Of a DNA stretch of 64,000 nt, positions 15,751-23,704 are shown piece by piece (positions within the stretch are counted from its first letter, which is position 1; every line of letters begins with the position of its first letter). The DNA is from JAHRAW01 sp965203265. Its GTDB lineage: Bacteria > Pseudomonadota > Gammaproteobacteria > Arenicellales > Poriferihabitantaceae. The notes under the pieces were generated by a model. The model was not told the origin of the DNA. It saw only the letters and a program-made list of their open reading frames with translations, and searched no databases. The position numbers were made by a program, and so were the translations under genes. The stretch spans positions 186,001-250,000 of the forward strand of contig CBDBBV010000002.1 in the NCBI GenBank assembly GCA_965203265.1. Reading direction: 5' to 3'.

Positions 15751-16475
15751 TTCCGGCGAGATACGCCTCGCGCCGTCTGCCGGGCAAGGTTTTGCTGGAC
15801 ATCGGCGGCAAGCCGATGATCCGCCACGTGGTCGAATGCGCCGCCCGCAGCGCCGCCAGTTCGGTGGTGGTGGCCACGGATGACGCCAGAGTGGAGCAGG
15901 CGGTGCGCGACTTCGGTGGCCGCGTCGTCATGACTTCCTCGGATCATCCAAGCGGCACTGACCGGGTTGCCGAGGCCGTGGGCAAACTCGGTTTCGCCGA
16001 TCAGGAGATCGTCGTCAATGTGCAGGGAGACGAACCGGAAATGCCGCCGGAGTTGATCGATCAGGTGGCGGACTTACTCGCCAGCCGGCAACAGGCGGCT
16101 CTGGCCACCGCATCGGCGCCCTTCGACCATCCGGCGCAGCTGGCCGACCCGTCGGTGGTCAAGGTGGTGGTCGACCGCAACGGCTACGCCCTCTACTTCA
16201 GCCGCGCCGCCATCCCCCATTCGCGCGACGGCACCGCATCCGCCGCCGCCACGACGGCGCGCCGCCATCTGGGCATCTATGCCTATCGCTGCGGCTATCT
16301 CAGACGATTCGCCGAGCGCCCGGTATGCCCCGTGGAGGAGCAGGAAAAACTGGAGCAGCTGCGGGCGCTGTGGTACGGCGAAAAGATCGCCTGCGCCGAG
16401 GCCACGGCAATCCCCGCCGCCGGCATCGACACCCGCGAAGACCTCGAACGCGCCCGCCGAGCGGTGCGGCGGTAG
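15729..16475 (+). CDS. kdsB: 3-deoxy-manno-octulosonate cytidylyltransferase
   Basis: KdsB activates Kdo as CMP-Kdo for addition to lipid A. The start at ATG 15729 gives the standard opening FHIVIPARYASRRLPGK with the CTP-binding motif, followed by VVVATDD, SSDHPSGTDRVAEA and VNVQGDEPEMPPELI. Length is 248 residues, as usual. A longer frame reading to 15624 lies inside lpxK and is not supported. The gene overlaps lpxK by 22 bases. Confidence 0.96.
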   Translation: MRPFHIVIPARYASRRLPGKVLLDIGGKPMIRHVVECAARSAASSVVVATDDARVEQAVRDFGGRVVMTSSDHPSGTDRVAEAVGKLGFADQEIVVNVQGDEPEMPPELIDQVADLLASRQQAALATASAPFDHPAQLADPSVVKVVVDRNGYALYFSRAAIPHSRDGTASAAATTARRHLGIYAYRCGYLRRFAERPVCPVEEQEKLEQLRALWYGEKIACAEATAIPAAGIDTREDLERARRAVRR

Positions 16476-16558
16476 CGGCGTGCGCCAACCGCGCCGCCCG
16501 GATTTCCGCAAGATGCGGCAATTTCCCGAATGTGGCCGTATTTGCCTCGTACAAGGGC

Positions 16559-16588
16559 TTGACAACCGCCGAAAATCGCCGATAGTAT
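16559..16588 (+). promoter_or_regulatory. Promoter for surface protein 2
   Basis: A consensus TTGACA (16559-16564) and TAGTAT (16583-16588) are 18 bases apart, placing the transcription start near 16595, upstream of the leader ATG at 16656. Confidence 0.65.
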
Positions 16589-16655
16589 AGGCATCTTTCC
16601 ACTTTCAACGGCAGGTCAACCGACTGCCGCGACCCACTTCCGGAGGAGTACGAAC

Positions 16656-16733
16656 ATGAACATTCACAGCCGAATCACCCGATCCACCACCGCCGCATCA
16701 GTCGCCTCGGCGTCCCGCCGATCCGGGGCCTGA
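16656..16733 (+). other. Leader ORF (25 codons) in front of surface protein 2
   Basis: ATG 16656 has an excellent GGAGGAG ribosome binding site and encodes MNIHSRITRS and 15 more residues before TGA 16731. That stop is four bases before the GTG at 16738 that opens the main frame. The main frame has no other start before its signal peptide, so either reinitiation at GTG or a frame change is needed. The arrangement copies that of surface protein 1, without a homopolymer. Confidence 0.55.
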
Positions 16734-16737
16734 CCCC

Positions 16738-19700
16738 GTGGGCTGGTCCGCAAGCGGGGAGCGCCACCCCCGCCTGACCTCCCCGGCTCGCCGTTTCTCC
16801 GGCCTGCTCCCCGCGCTGGTGCTCGCGTCGGTGTTCCTGTTGCTCGCCCAGCCGGCTGCGGCGCAGACCACCATCTGGTCCATGACGCTGACGGTAGATG
16901 AGGATGCCGGGGTTTTTGGTTGCGACAACAGTCGGGCTACTCAGGACAACTGCTCCGCGGCGCTCACGGACGATGACTTCATGTACGGAGGTGTATCCTA
17001 TCAAGTCACGAGGCTGACTCACTTCGTTTCTAGTGGTGCTCATGTGGTAAGGCTGACTACCAACCCGGGAGCAGCGTCGAGACTTGCTGGGCTAGAGTTG
17101 CATCTCGGCACTACGCGGCTCTTCTTTGGTTCGACCGCCACGGGATCCTTCCGATGGAACTTTGGTTCGACCGCCACGGGGAATAATGTAAACCCGCTGT
17201 GGACCGACAACCAGCAAGTCGCGGTGAGGTTGGTGGACCCGCGCACCAACGCAAATCTGAGCGCCCTGACGGCGAAGAGCGCGACGGGCGCGATGGAGAC
17301 GTTCTCGGCGCTCGCGCTGAGCCCGTCGAACTTCTCGGCGGCCACCACTGCCTACACCGCCTCGGTGGCCAGCAACATCACGCATGTGAAGCTGACGCCG
17401 AGGAGGGCTCACATCGGCGCTTCCATCAAGGTCGGCAAGGGGACGAATCTCTCGGCGGTGAATACCTCTACGGACAGCGCGGCCATCTCGCTTTCCGTGG
17501 GCGCCAACACCATCTTGGTCGAGGTAACCGCAGCGGACGGAACCACCAAGAACACCTACACGGTAAGTGTAACGCGGGCATCGGCGCCGACGACGCCCCC
17601 CACGACGACTCCCCCTACGACCACGACCACGTCTCCCGAGTCGATTTGGGCGGCCACGCTGACGGTGGATGTGGATGGCTCGAGTGATTTCTACGGCTGC
17701 GACACTTCAGACCCCGGCCAAGACGACTGTTCGCCCGCCGCCAACTTGACGGACAATGACTTCACCTATAAAGGGCTAACCTATTTTATCGAGGACCTGT
17801 ACTGGAGAGACTCCACTGATAGTCTAATTATTGAAATCAAGGAAGGGACGAATGACTTTTTGGGTAGGCAGGTCAAGGCGGCCTTCGGTTCGTGGACCCT
17901 GATCGTTGACGGGACCGAGTTTACCATCAGTAGCGGGGTGGCTAATCTTGTCAGCCTCAGCTGGCCGTACAACCCCAACCCGGCTTGGGTCGAAGGGCAA
18001 ACGGTTTCGGTGAGTCTTAGCGCGCCCACTGTGTCGCTCTCGGCCACGCCGGCACGGGTACCTGAAGGCGGCGTCGTAACCGTAACGGTTACCCTCCCGG
18101 AGATGGCGGCTGCGGAAGGCGGAGTGGATGTTCCGATCACCCTGACCGCCGGTACCGCCGAACCCGGCGACTACGGCACCCTCACTACCATCAACGTGCC
18201 GACCAACTCCACCAGCGCCACGGGCACTTTCACCACGGCGCAGGATGAGGACACCGACGACGAAACCCTCACCGTGGCGCTCGGCTCGTCATTGCCGTCC
18301 AGCTGGATCGCGGGCAGTGCGAGCTCGGTGGCGATTACCATCATCGACGACGACGTCTCGCCGGTATCGGCGCTGGCCGAGCAGTTGCATCGGGCAGTGC
18401 TGCCGGAAGTGGCGCGCGCCGTAGCGGATCGCACCACTCAGGCGATTTCCGCGCGAGTCGGGCGGGTACATGGGAATGGGAGCGGCGGCGACACGGCCTC
18501 GGCCAGTCTCGGCGGCCAACACACGCTGGCGAGCGCATTGACGACCCACGCCGCGGATATGGCCAATGGCCGCCGCGACCTGCGCGACCTGCTGAGCGGC
18601 AGCGGATTCGTCCTGCCACTGAGCGGGTACGGCGATGGCGGCGGTTCGCGCTCGCCCTCCCTGTGGGCCAGCGGCGATTACCGCAACCTGTCCGGCGAGG
18701 ACGGCGACCTCGAGTTCGACGGCAGTTTGCACGGCGTGCAAATCGGCGTGGACGCGATGGTGCGCGACAACATGCTGGCGGGCTTGGCGCTGTCGTGGAG
18801 TGAGGGCGATCTGCAATACGAGGGCGGCGGCGGCATCGGCGGCGCCAGCGGCCAAGGCGACTACGAGTTGGATGTGATTTCCTTCCATCCCTATCTCGGC
18901 GGCAGTTCCGGGCGACTGGACTGGTGGGCCACCCTCGGCTACGGCAGCGGCGAGGTGGAAATCACTCCGGAAACCGGCGAGGCCGCCTCCAACGATGTGA
19001 GCATGACCACGCTGGGCGCGGGCGGCAGTGGCTTGCTGTGGTCGCGCGCGGAAGACGGTGCCCGCGTGCACCTCAAGGGCGAATTTACGAGCACGCGGAT
19101 GGATGTGGAGAGAAGCGCTCAAGTCGATTCGCTGTCTGTGGACGCCAACCTCGCACGCATCGCTCTGGCGGCAAGTCGCACGCGGAGTTTGGCGGGCGGC
19201 GGGAGTTTGTCGCCATCCCTGTCCCTCGGCGCCCGCCACGACGGCGGCGACGGCAACACCGGCACCGGCGCGGAGGTAAGCGCCAATCTGCGCTACGACA
19301 ACGCGGAAAGCGGCGTGAGCACATCCATATCGGCGCACGGCCTGTTCGGCCGCAGCGACTATGAGGAATGGGGCGTACAGGCATTGGTGCGGCTGTCCGC
19401 CGGTGCCGATGGTCAGGGTCTGTCCTTCGTGATGAGCCCCGGCTACGGCAACAACGGTGGCGGGGACGGCAACACCGGCCAAATCTGGTCGAACGGCCTG
19501 CGCGGGGATCATGCCCCCACTGCCCGCGATGCGAGCGGGCGGCTGGAAATGCGCATGGGCTACGGCCTGTCGTCCTCCGGTGGGCGAGACGGCCTGCTGA
19601 CTCCGTGGGGCGGCTTGAATCTGGAAAACAACGGCAAACGCTATCGTCTAGGGCTGGATTGGGCCTCCGGCGGGCCGTTCACCCTGCGACTGCACGGCGA

Positions 19701-19773
19701 ACGGCGGGAATCGGCGAGCGCGGGCGTGGACGCCGATCATGCTGTCTTGCTGAGAGGCGAGGCGCGTTTCTGA
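16738..19773 (+). CDS. Surface protein 2: autotransporter-like protein with paired-cysteine modules and Calx-beta domain
   Basis: From GTG 16738 the product is 1011 residues. A signal peptide ends near residue 43 (LLLAQPAAAQ). Next come a paired-cysteine module (about 45-158), a cadherin-like sandwich (177-285), a Pro-Thr linker (TPPTTTPPTTTTTSPES), a second paired-cysteine module (302-425), a Calx-beta domain (430-540) and a C-terminal barrel (about 620-1011) ending in LLRGEARF. The barrel closely resembles that of surface protein 1. The start is uncertain: the only canonical codon in frame is this GTG, with weak GGGG upstream, while the best ribosome binding site serves the out-of-frame ATG 16656. 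Likely exported to the outer membrane as an adhesin. Confidence 0.82.
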   Translation: MGWSASGERHPRLTSPARRFSGLLPALVLASVFLLLAQPAAAQTTIWSMTLTVDEDAGVFGCDNSRATQDNCSAALTDDDFMYGGVSYQVTRLTHFVSSGAHVVRLTTNPGAASRLAGLELHLGTTRLFFGSTATGSFRWNFGSTATGNNVNPLWTDNQQVAVRLVDPRTNANLSALTAKSATGAMETFSALALSPSNFSAATTAYTASVASNITHVKLTPRRAHIGASIKVGKGTNLSAVNTSTDSAAISLSVGANTILVEVTAADGTTKNTYTVSVTRASAPTTPPTTTPPTTTTTSPESIWAATLTVDVDGSSDFYGCDTSDPGQDDCSPAANLTDNDFTYKGLTYFIEDLYWRDSTDSLIIEIKEGTNDFLGRQVKAAFGSWTLIVDGTEFTISSGVANLVSLSWPYNPNPAWVEGQTVSVSLSAPTVSLSATPARVPEGGVVTVTVTLPEMAAAEGGVDVPITLTAGTAEPGDYGTLTTINVPTNSTSATGTFTTAQDEDTDDETLTVALGSSLPSSWIAGSASSVAITIIDDDVSPVSALAEQLHRAVLPEVARAVADRTTQAISARVGRVHGNGSGGDTASASLGGQHTLASALTTHAADMANGRRDLRDLLSGSGFVLPLSGYGDGGGSRSPSLWASGDYRNLSGEDGDLEFDGSLHGVQIGVDAMVRDNMLAGLALSWSEGDLQYEGGGGIGGASGQGDYELDVISFHPYLGGSSGRLDWWATLGYGSGEVEITPETGEAASNDVSMTTLGAGGSGLLWSRAEDGARVHLKGEFTSTRMDVERSAQVDSLSVDANLARIALAASRTRSLAGGGSLSPSLSLGARHDGGDGNTGTGAEVSANLRYDNAESGVSTSISAHGLFGRSDYEEWGVQALVRLSAGADGQGLSFVMSPGYGNNGGGDGNTGQIWSNGLRGDHAPTARDASGRLEMRMGYGLSSSGGRDGLLTPWGGLNLENNGKRYRLGLDWASGGPFTLRLHGERRESASAGVDADHAVLLRGEARF
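17125..17180 (+). repeat. In-frame direct repeat within surface protein 2
   Basis: A 20-base sequence beginning TTTGGTTCGACC occurs exactly at 17125-17144 and 17161-17180, a 36-base period. It duplicates the peptide FGSTATG with 12 codons between copies and keeps the frame, inside the first paired-cysteine module. Confidence 0.85.
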
Positions 19774-19898
19774 CCTTTGCGGCGGCGGGCGGTGTCAGGT
19801 TGCCCGCTGCCGCCCAACTCCCCCATGCACTCGGCGGCGGCAGTGCCGGGTCGCCGCTTTCGCTTGTCGGGCGGATGAATCGGAATCGTGCAAAGAAA

Positions 19899-19927
19899 TT
19901 GTATTCGCGCCTTCCTTGCAGTATCAT
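19899..19927 (+). promoter_or_regulatory. Promoter for rplM-rpsI
   Basis: TTGTAT (19899-19904) and TATCAT (19922-19927) are 17 bases apart, about 75 bases before the L13 start. The 227-base gap after surface protein 2 shows no clear terminator: an inverted repeat at its start lacks a T run. Confidence 0.6.
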
Positions 19928-20000
19928 CCGGCCTCAATTTTTCCCGCGTGTGCCGCGAATGACGATGGCGAAGGCGGGTTTCGACAATCCATTTGCATCC

Positions 20001-20429
20001 ATGAAAACATTTTCCGCCAAGAAAGAGAGCGTCCAGCGCGACTGGTTCGTGGTTGACGCCGAAAATCGGGTTCTCGGTCGGCTGGCCGCCGAAATCGCGC
20101 ATCGTCTCAGAGGCAAGCACAAGCCGGAATACACCCCCCATGTCGATGTCGGCGACTACATCGTGGTGGTGAACGCCGACAAGATCGCGGTTACCGGCAA
20201 CAAGGTGAAGGACAAGATCTACTACCGACACACCGGCCATCCCGGCGGCATCAAGCAAATTTCCCTCGGTGAAATGCTCGAGAAGCATCCCACCCGAGTC
20301 ATCGAGAACGCGGTTCGCGGCATGTTGCCGCGCAACAAACTCGGTCGCGCCATGCTGTCCAAACTGAAAATCTACGCCGGCGCGGAACACGGCCATCAGG
20401 CGCAGCAACCCGCCAAACTGGAATTGTAG
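20001..20429 (+). CDS. rplM: 50S ribosomal protein L13
   Basis: The 142-residue protein matches L13 from end to end: MKTFSAKKESVQRDWFVVDA, LGRLAAEIAHRLRGKHKPEY, YYRHTGHPGGIKQ and LPRNKLGRAMLSKLKIYAG. ATG 20001 gives the standard N-terminus although no good ribosome binding site precedes it. In-frame upstream ATGs (for example 19959) would add residues not found in the family. It is followed 10 bases later by rpsI, the usual pair. Confidence 0.96.
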   Translation: MKTFSAKKESVQRDWFVVDAENRVLGRLAAEIAHRLRGKHKPEYTPHVDVGDYIVVVNADKIAVTGNKVKDKIYYRHTGHPGGIKQISLGEMLEKHPTRVIENAVRGMLPRNKLGRAMLSKLKIYAGAEHGHQAQQPAKLEL

Positions 20430-20439
20430 GAGTACGAAT

Positions 20440-20838
20440 ATGCCAAAGGCGCAAGCAATTCATCAGGGCACGGGCCGCCGCAAATCCGCCGTCGCGCGGG
20501 TATATCTGCAACGCGGCGGCGGCGGCATCACCGTCAACAAGGTGCCTCTGGAAAAATATTTCGGGCGGGAAACCGCCCATATGATCGTCCGCCAACCCCT
20601 CGAAGAGGTTGAAATGCTGGACAGTGTCGATGTCGCCGTTACCGTTACCGGCGGCGGCAACAGCGGGCAGGCGGGGGCGATTCGCCACGGCATCGCCCGC
20701 GCCTTGGTGGCATCCGACGAGCAGTTGCGCGCGACCCTGCGAAAGGCCGGTTTCATCACCCGCGACGCGCGCGCGGTGGAGCGCAAGAAATTCGGCTTGC
20801 ACAAGGCGCGCAAACGGCCGCAATACTCCAAGCGCTAA
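20440..20838 (+). CDS. rpsI: 30S ribosomal protein S9
   Basis: The 132-residue protein has the S9 signatures GTGRRKSAVARVYL, GGGNSGQAGAIRHGIARAL and the basic C-terminus KARKRPQYSKR that reaches the ribosomal P site. GGAG before ATG 20440 is a normal ribosome binding site. It is co-transcribed with rplM. Confidence 0.97.
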   Translation: MPKAQAIHQGTGRRKSAVARVYLQRGGGGITVNKVPLEKYFGRETAHMIVRQPLEEVEMLDSVDVAVTVTGGGNSGQAGAIRHGIARALVASDEQLRATLRKAGFITRDARAVERKKFGLHKARKRPQYSKR

Positions 20839-20874
20839 GCGATCAGGCGCGGCGGCTGGCCGCAATCCAGCATG

Positions 20875-20948
20875 TGGGGGATCGTCTAGTGGTAGGACAG
20901 CGGACTCTGACTCCGCCGGCGGGGGTTCGAATCCCTCTCCCCCAGCCA
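20875..20948 (+). tRNA. tRNA-Gln (anticodon CTG)
   Basis: The 74-base cloverleaf has acceptor arms TGGGGGA (20875-20881) and TCCCCCA (20938-20944), discriminator G and an encoded CCA. The anticodon stem GCGGA/TCCGC encloses CTCTGAC with anticodon CTG, and the T loop GTTCGAATC is present. The U1-A72 acceptor end is typical of bacterial tRNA-Gln. It lies 36 bases after rpsI. Confidence 0.96.
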
Positions 20949-20980
20949 ATCCCTCGGTACTCCGACACGGTAACCACTCA

Positions 20981-21541
20981 ATGACTGCAAAAACCTACGC
21001 GAAATTCGCCATCGGCGCGTTTTTTCTTCTCTCCCTGTTGTCCCTGCTGTTTGCCGCGGCGGTTGGCGCCGCCGACTTCGATAGATTCATCGGCAGTTAT
21101 TCGGGCTCGGCGCAGGTCGAGGGCGAAGGTGAGGGCGAGAGTAGCCAGCGAGACATGAGCGTGAACATCGAGACCACCGAGGCGGGGTTTCAGGTGAGCT
21201 GGAAATCCATCAGCCACAAGCGCGACGGCCGCATCAAGGAAAAGGAATATACAGTCGGCTTCCTGCCGACTCGGCGAGACGGCATTTATTCCTCCACCAT
21301 GGGGGTGAATGTATTCGGCAACCCGGTTCCCCTCGACCCGATGATGGGCGACCCATATGTGTGGAGCCGCATCATCGGCGACACGCTGACGGTGTTTTCG
21401 CTGTTGATCGATCAGGACGGCGGATACGAAATGCAGGAATACAATCGCACGTTGGCCGATGGCGGGTTGAATCTGGAATACGAGCGAATTCGCAACGGCG
21501 AGAAACTGAAGCGCATCCGCGTGTTTCTCGAGCGGGAGTAG
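20981..21541 (+). CDS. Hypothetical exported protein
   Basis: I do not recognise the family. The 186-residue product has a clear signal peptide (hydrophobic 9-28, likely cleavage after VGA at residue 30). The mature part is rich in short beta-type segments with alternating charges (SVNIETTEAGFQVSWKSI, LTVFSLLIDQDGGYEMQEY), suggesting a small beta-barrel or lipocalin-like fold; this is a guess from pattern only. There is no lipobox cysteine. It follows the tRNA and converges on metG, with 34 bases between stops. Confidence 0.7.
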   Translation: MTAKTYAKFAIGAFFLLSLLSLLFAAAVGAADFDRFIGSYSGSAQVEGEGEGESSQRDMSVNIETTEAGFQVSWKSISHKRDGRIKEKEYTVGFLPTRRDGIYSSTMGVNVFGNPVPLDPMMGDPYVWSRIIGDTLTVFSLLIDQDGGYEMQEYNRTLADGGLNLEYERIRNGEKLKRIRVFLERE

Positions 21542-21575
21542 CGCAAAGGGCGAAAAGGGCGGCAAGGGCGCCCGC

Positions 21576-23591
21576 TCACCGCACCGGCATCCCCGCAACC
21601 GCGCCCGCGTCCGGAGATATGAGAAAGATGTTCTCGTCGTCTTCCCCGGCCATCAGCAACATGCCTTCGGACACGCCGAATTTCATTTTGCGCGCGGCCA
21701 GATTGGCGACCACCACGACAAACCTCCCCACCAGCTGCTCCGGCGTATAAGCGGATTTCACGCCGGCCAGCACGGTGCGCCGCCGGCCGCCGACATCCAG
21801 CCGCAGGCGCAGCAGTTTGTCGGCGCCGTCCACGCTTTCGGCGGCGACCACCTGAGCGACTCGCAGGTCGATCTTGGCGAATTCCGCCATCTTGATTTCC
21901 TCGGCCTCCGACCCCTCCGCCGCCTCGTTCGGGGCGGGGGCATGTGCACGCTTGCTCTGCTCGACCATCGCCGCGATCCGGCTGTCCTCGATGCGTGTCA
22001 ACAATGGTTGGTAGCGGTTGATGGCGTGGCTCAGCAGCGGCGTGCGCGCATCCCGCCAGAACTGCGGCGGCACCTTCAGGAACGCCTCGGTTTTTTCCGC
22101 CATGGCCGGCAGCACCGGTTTGAGGAAAATGGCGAGAACGCGAAACAGGTTCAAACCCTGCGTGCAGATCTGCTGGACTTCGTCGAGTTTGTCCGGCTGT
22201 TTGCTCAGAACCCAGGGTTTGGCGGCGTCCACATACTGATTGGCGCGGTCGGCCAATGCCATGACGGCGCGCATGGCTCGGCTGTATTGCCGTTGCTCGA
22301 ATGCCTCGCCGATGGCTTCGCCGGCGTCGGCAAATTCCTGCAGCATCTGCGGGTGCGGCAGCGTGTCGCTCAGGCGGCCATCGAAATTCTTGCTGATGAA
22401 GCCGGCGCAGCGGCTGGCGATGTTGACCAGCTTGCCGATCAGGTCGGAATTCACCCGCGCCTTGAAGTCGTCCAAGTTGAGGTCGAGATCGTCGATGCCG
22501 TCGTCCAGTCGGGCGGCGAAGTAATAGCGCAGATATTCGGGATCGAGGTGGCGGAAATAGGTGTCGGCGGTGATGAAGGTGCCGTGGCGCTTGGACATCT
22601 TCTGGCCGTTGATGGTGAGGAAGCCGTGACACCACACCGCGGTGGGCGTGCGGAAACCGCTGCCGCGCAGTTGCGCCGGCCAGAACAGGGTGTGGAATCT
22701 GGCGATGTCCTTGCCGATGAAATGGTACATCTCGCAGCGGCTGTCCGGCGCAAGGAATTCGTCGAAATCCAGCGCCTCGCGATCGCACAGATTCTTGAAA
22801 CTGGCGAGATAGCCGATGGGCGCATCCATCCACACATAGAAGTACTTGTCGGACTCGCCGGGTATCTCGAAACCCCAGTAGGGCGCGTTGCGGGATATGT
22901 CCCACTCCAACAGCGTCTCGCCGAACAGTTCCTTTTGCTTGTTGGCGATTTCAGATTGGGTATGGCCGTGGTCGAGCCAGTCGGCGAGAAAATCGCGGAA
23001 GTCTTCCAGTTTGAAAAACAGCTGCTCCGAGGGGCGCTCTTCCGGCTTGTGTCCGGACAACACCGAAACCGGATCGATCAGGTCGGTGGGGGAATAGGTG
23101 CTGCCGCAGACTTCGCAGTTGTCGCCGTACTGATCCGTGGCGGCGCACACCGGGCAGGTGCCGCGAATGAAGCGGTCGGGCAGAAACATCCCCTTGTGCG
23201 GATCGAAGAACTGGGTGATGGTTCGCCGGGCGATGTGGCCGTCTCGCTTCAGGCGGGCGTACACCTGCTCGGAAAGTTGGCGGTTTTCGGGGGAATGGGT
23301 GCTGTGGTAGTTGTCGAACGAAATCAGAAAATTGGCGAAATCCCGGCGGTGCTCCTGCCCGAAACGCTCGATCAATTGTTGCGGCGCAACCCCCTCGGCC
23401 TCGGCCTTGAGCATGATCGGCGTGCCGTGGGCGTCATCGGCGCACACGTAATAACAGGTATTCCCCATCAAATGTTGAAAGCGCACCCAGATGTCGGTCT
23501 GGATGTACTCGACCAGATGCCCCAAGTGAATGGAGCCGTTGGCGTAGGGCAGGGCGCTGGTAACCAGTATCTTTCGCGGGGTATCGGCCAT
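21576..23591 (-). CDS. metG: Methionine--tRNA ligase
   Basis: The 671-residue enzyme charges tRNA-Met. It has the HIGH-type motif HLGH (residues 22-25), the zinc knuckle CPVC...CEVCG, the KMSKS-type motif as KMSKRHGT, and the C-terminal EMAP-II/Trbp111-like tRNA-binding domain (FAKIDLRVAQVVAAESVDGA onward) used for dimerisation. A purine-rich GGAGG run precedes the ATG. It is divergent from apbC, as in many gammaproteobacteria. Confidence 0.97.
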   Translation of the reverse strand: MADTPRKILVTSALPYANGSIHLGHLVEYIQTDIWVRFQHLMGNTCYYVCADDAHGTPIMLKAEAEGVAPQQLIERFGQEHRRDFANFLISFDNYHSTHSPENRQLSEQVYARLKRDGHIARRTITQFFDPHKGMFLPDRFIRGTCPVCAATDQYGDNCEVCGSTYSPTDLIDPVSVLSGHKPEERPSEQLFFKLEDFRDFLADWLDHGHTQSEIANKQKELFGETLLEWDISRNAPYWGFEIPGESDKYFYVWMDAPIGYLASFKNLCDREALDFDEFLAPDSRCEMYHFIGKDIARFHTLFWPAQLRGSGFRTPTAVWCHGFLTINGQKMSKRHGTFITADTYFRHLDPEYLRYYFAARLDDGIDDLDLNLDDFKARVNSDLIGKLVNIASRCAGFISKNFDGRLSDTLPHPQMLQEFADAGEAIGEAFEQRQYSRAMRAVMALADRANQYVDAAKPWVLSKQPDKLDEVQQICTQGLNLFRVLAIFLKPVLPAMAEKTEAFLKVPPQFWRDARTPLLSHAINRYQPLLTRIEDSRIAAMVEQSKRAHAPAPNEAAEGSEAEEIKMAEFAKIDLRVAQVVAAESVDGADKLLRLRLDVGGRRRTVLAGVKSAYTPEQLVGRFVVVVANLAARKMKFGVSEGMLLMAGEDDENIFLISPDAGAVAGMPVR

Positions 23592-23606
23592 GGGGGAGGA
23601 TAATTC

Positions 23607-23650
23607 GCCTTCCGGGCGGAAGGCATTGCTTATTCAGGTGCGATATTATA
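23607..23650 (-). promoter_or_regulatory. metG -10 element and leader hairpin
   Basis: On the minus strand a consensus TATAAT (23645-23650) lies 53 bases before the metG start; no convincing -35 is seen. Between them is a perfect seven-base-pair inverted repeat, GCCTTCC-GCCC-GGAAGGC (23607-23624), just before the ribosome binding site, where it could modulate translation. Confidence 0.45.
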
Positions 23651-23704
23651 CGCCCGTTTCCCATCCCACTGATTCGACAACTCTCCAACTCTCCGGTACG
23701 ACAA

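Noticed and set aside
19774..19860. Terminator after surface protein 2
   Set aside because: An inverted repeat is present just after the stop, but it has a three-base bulge and no T run, so I did not list it.
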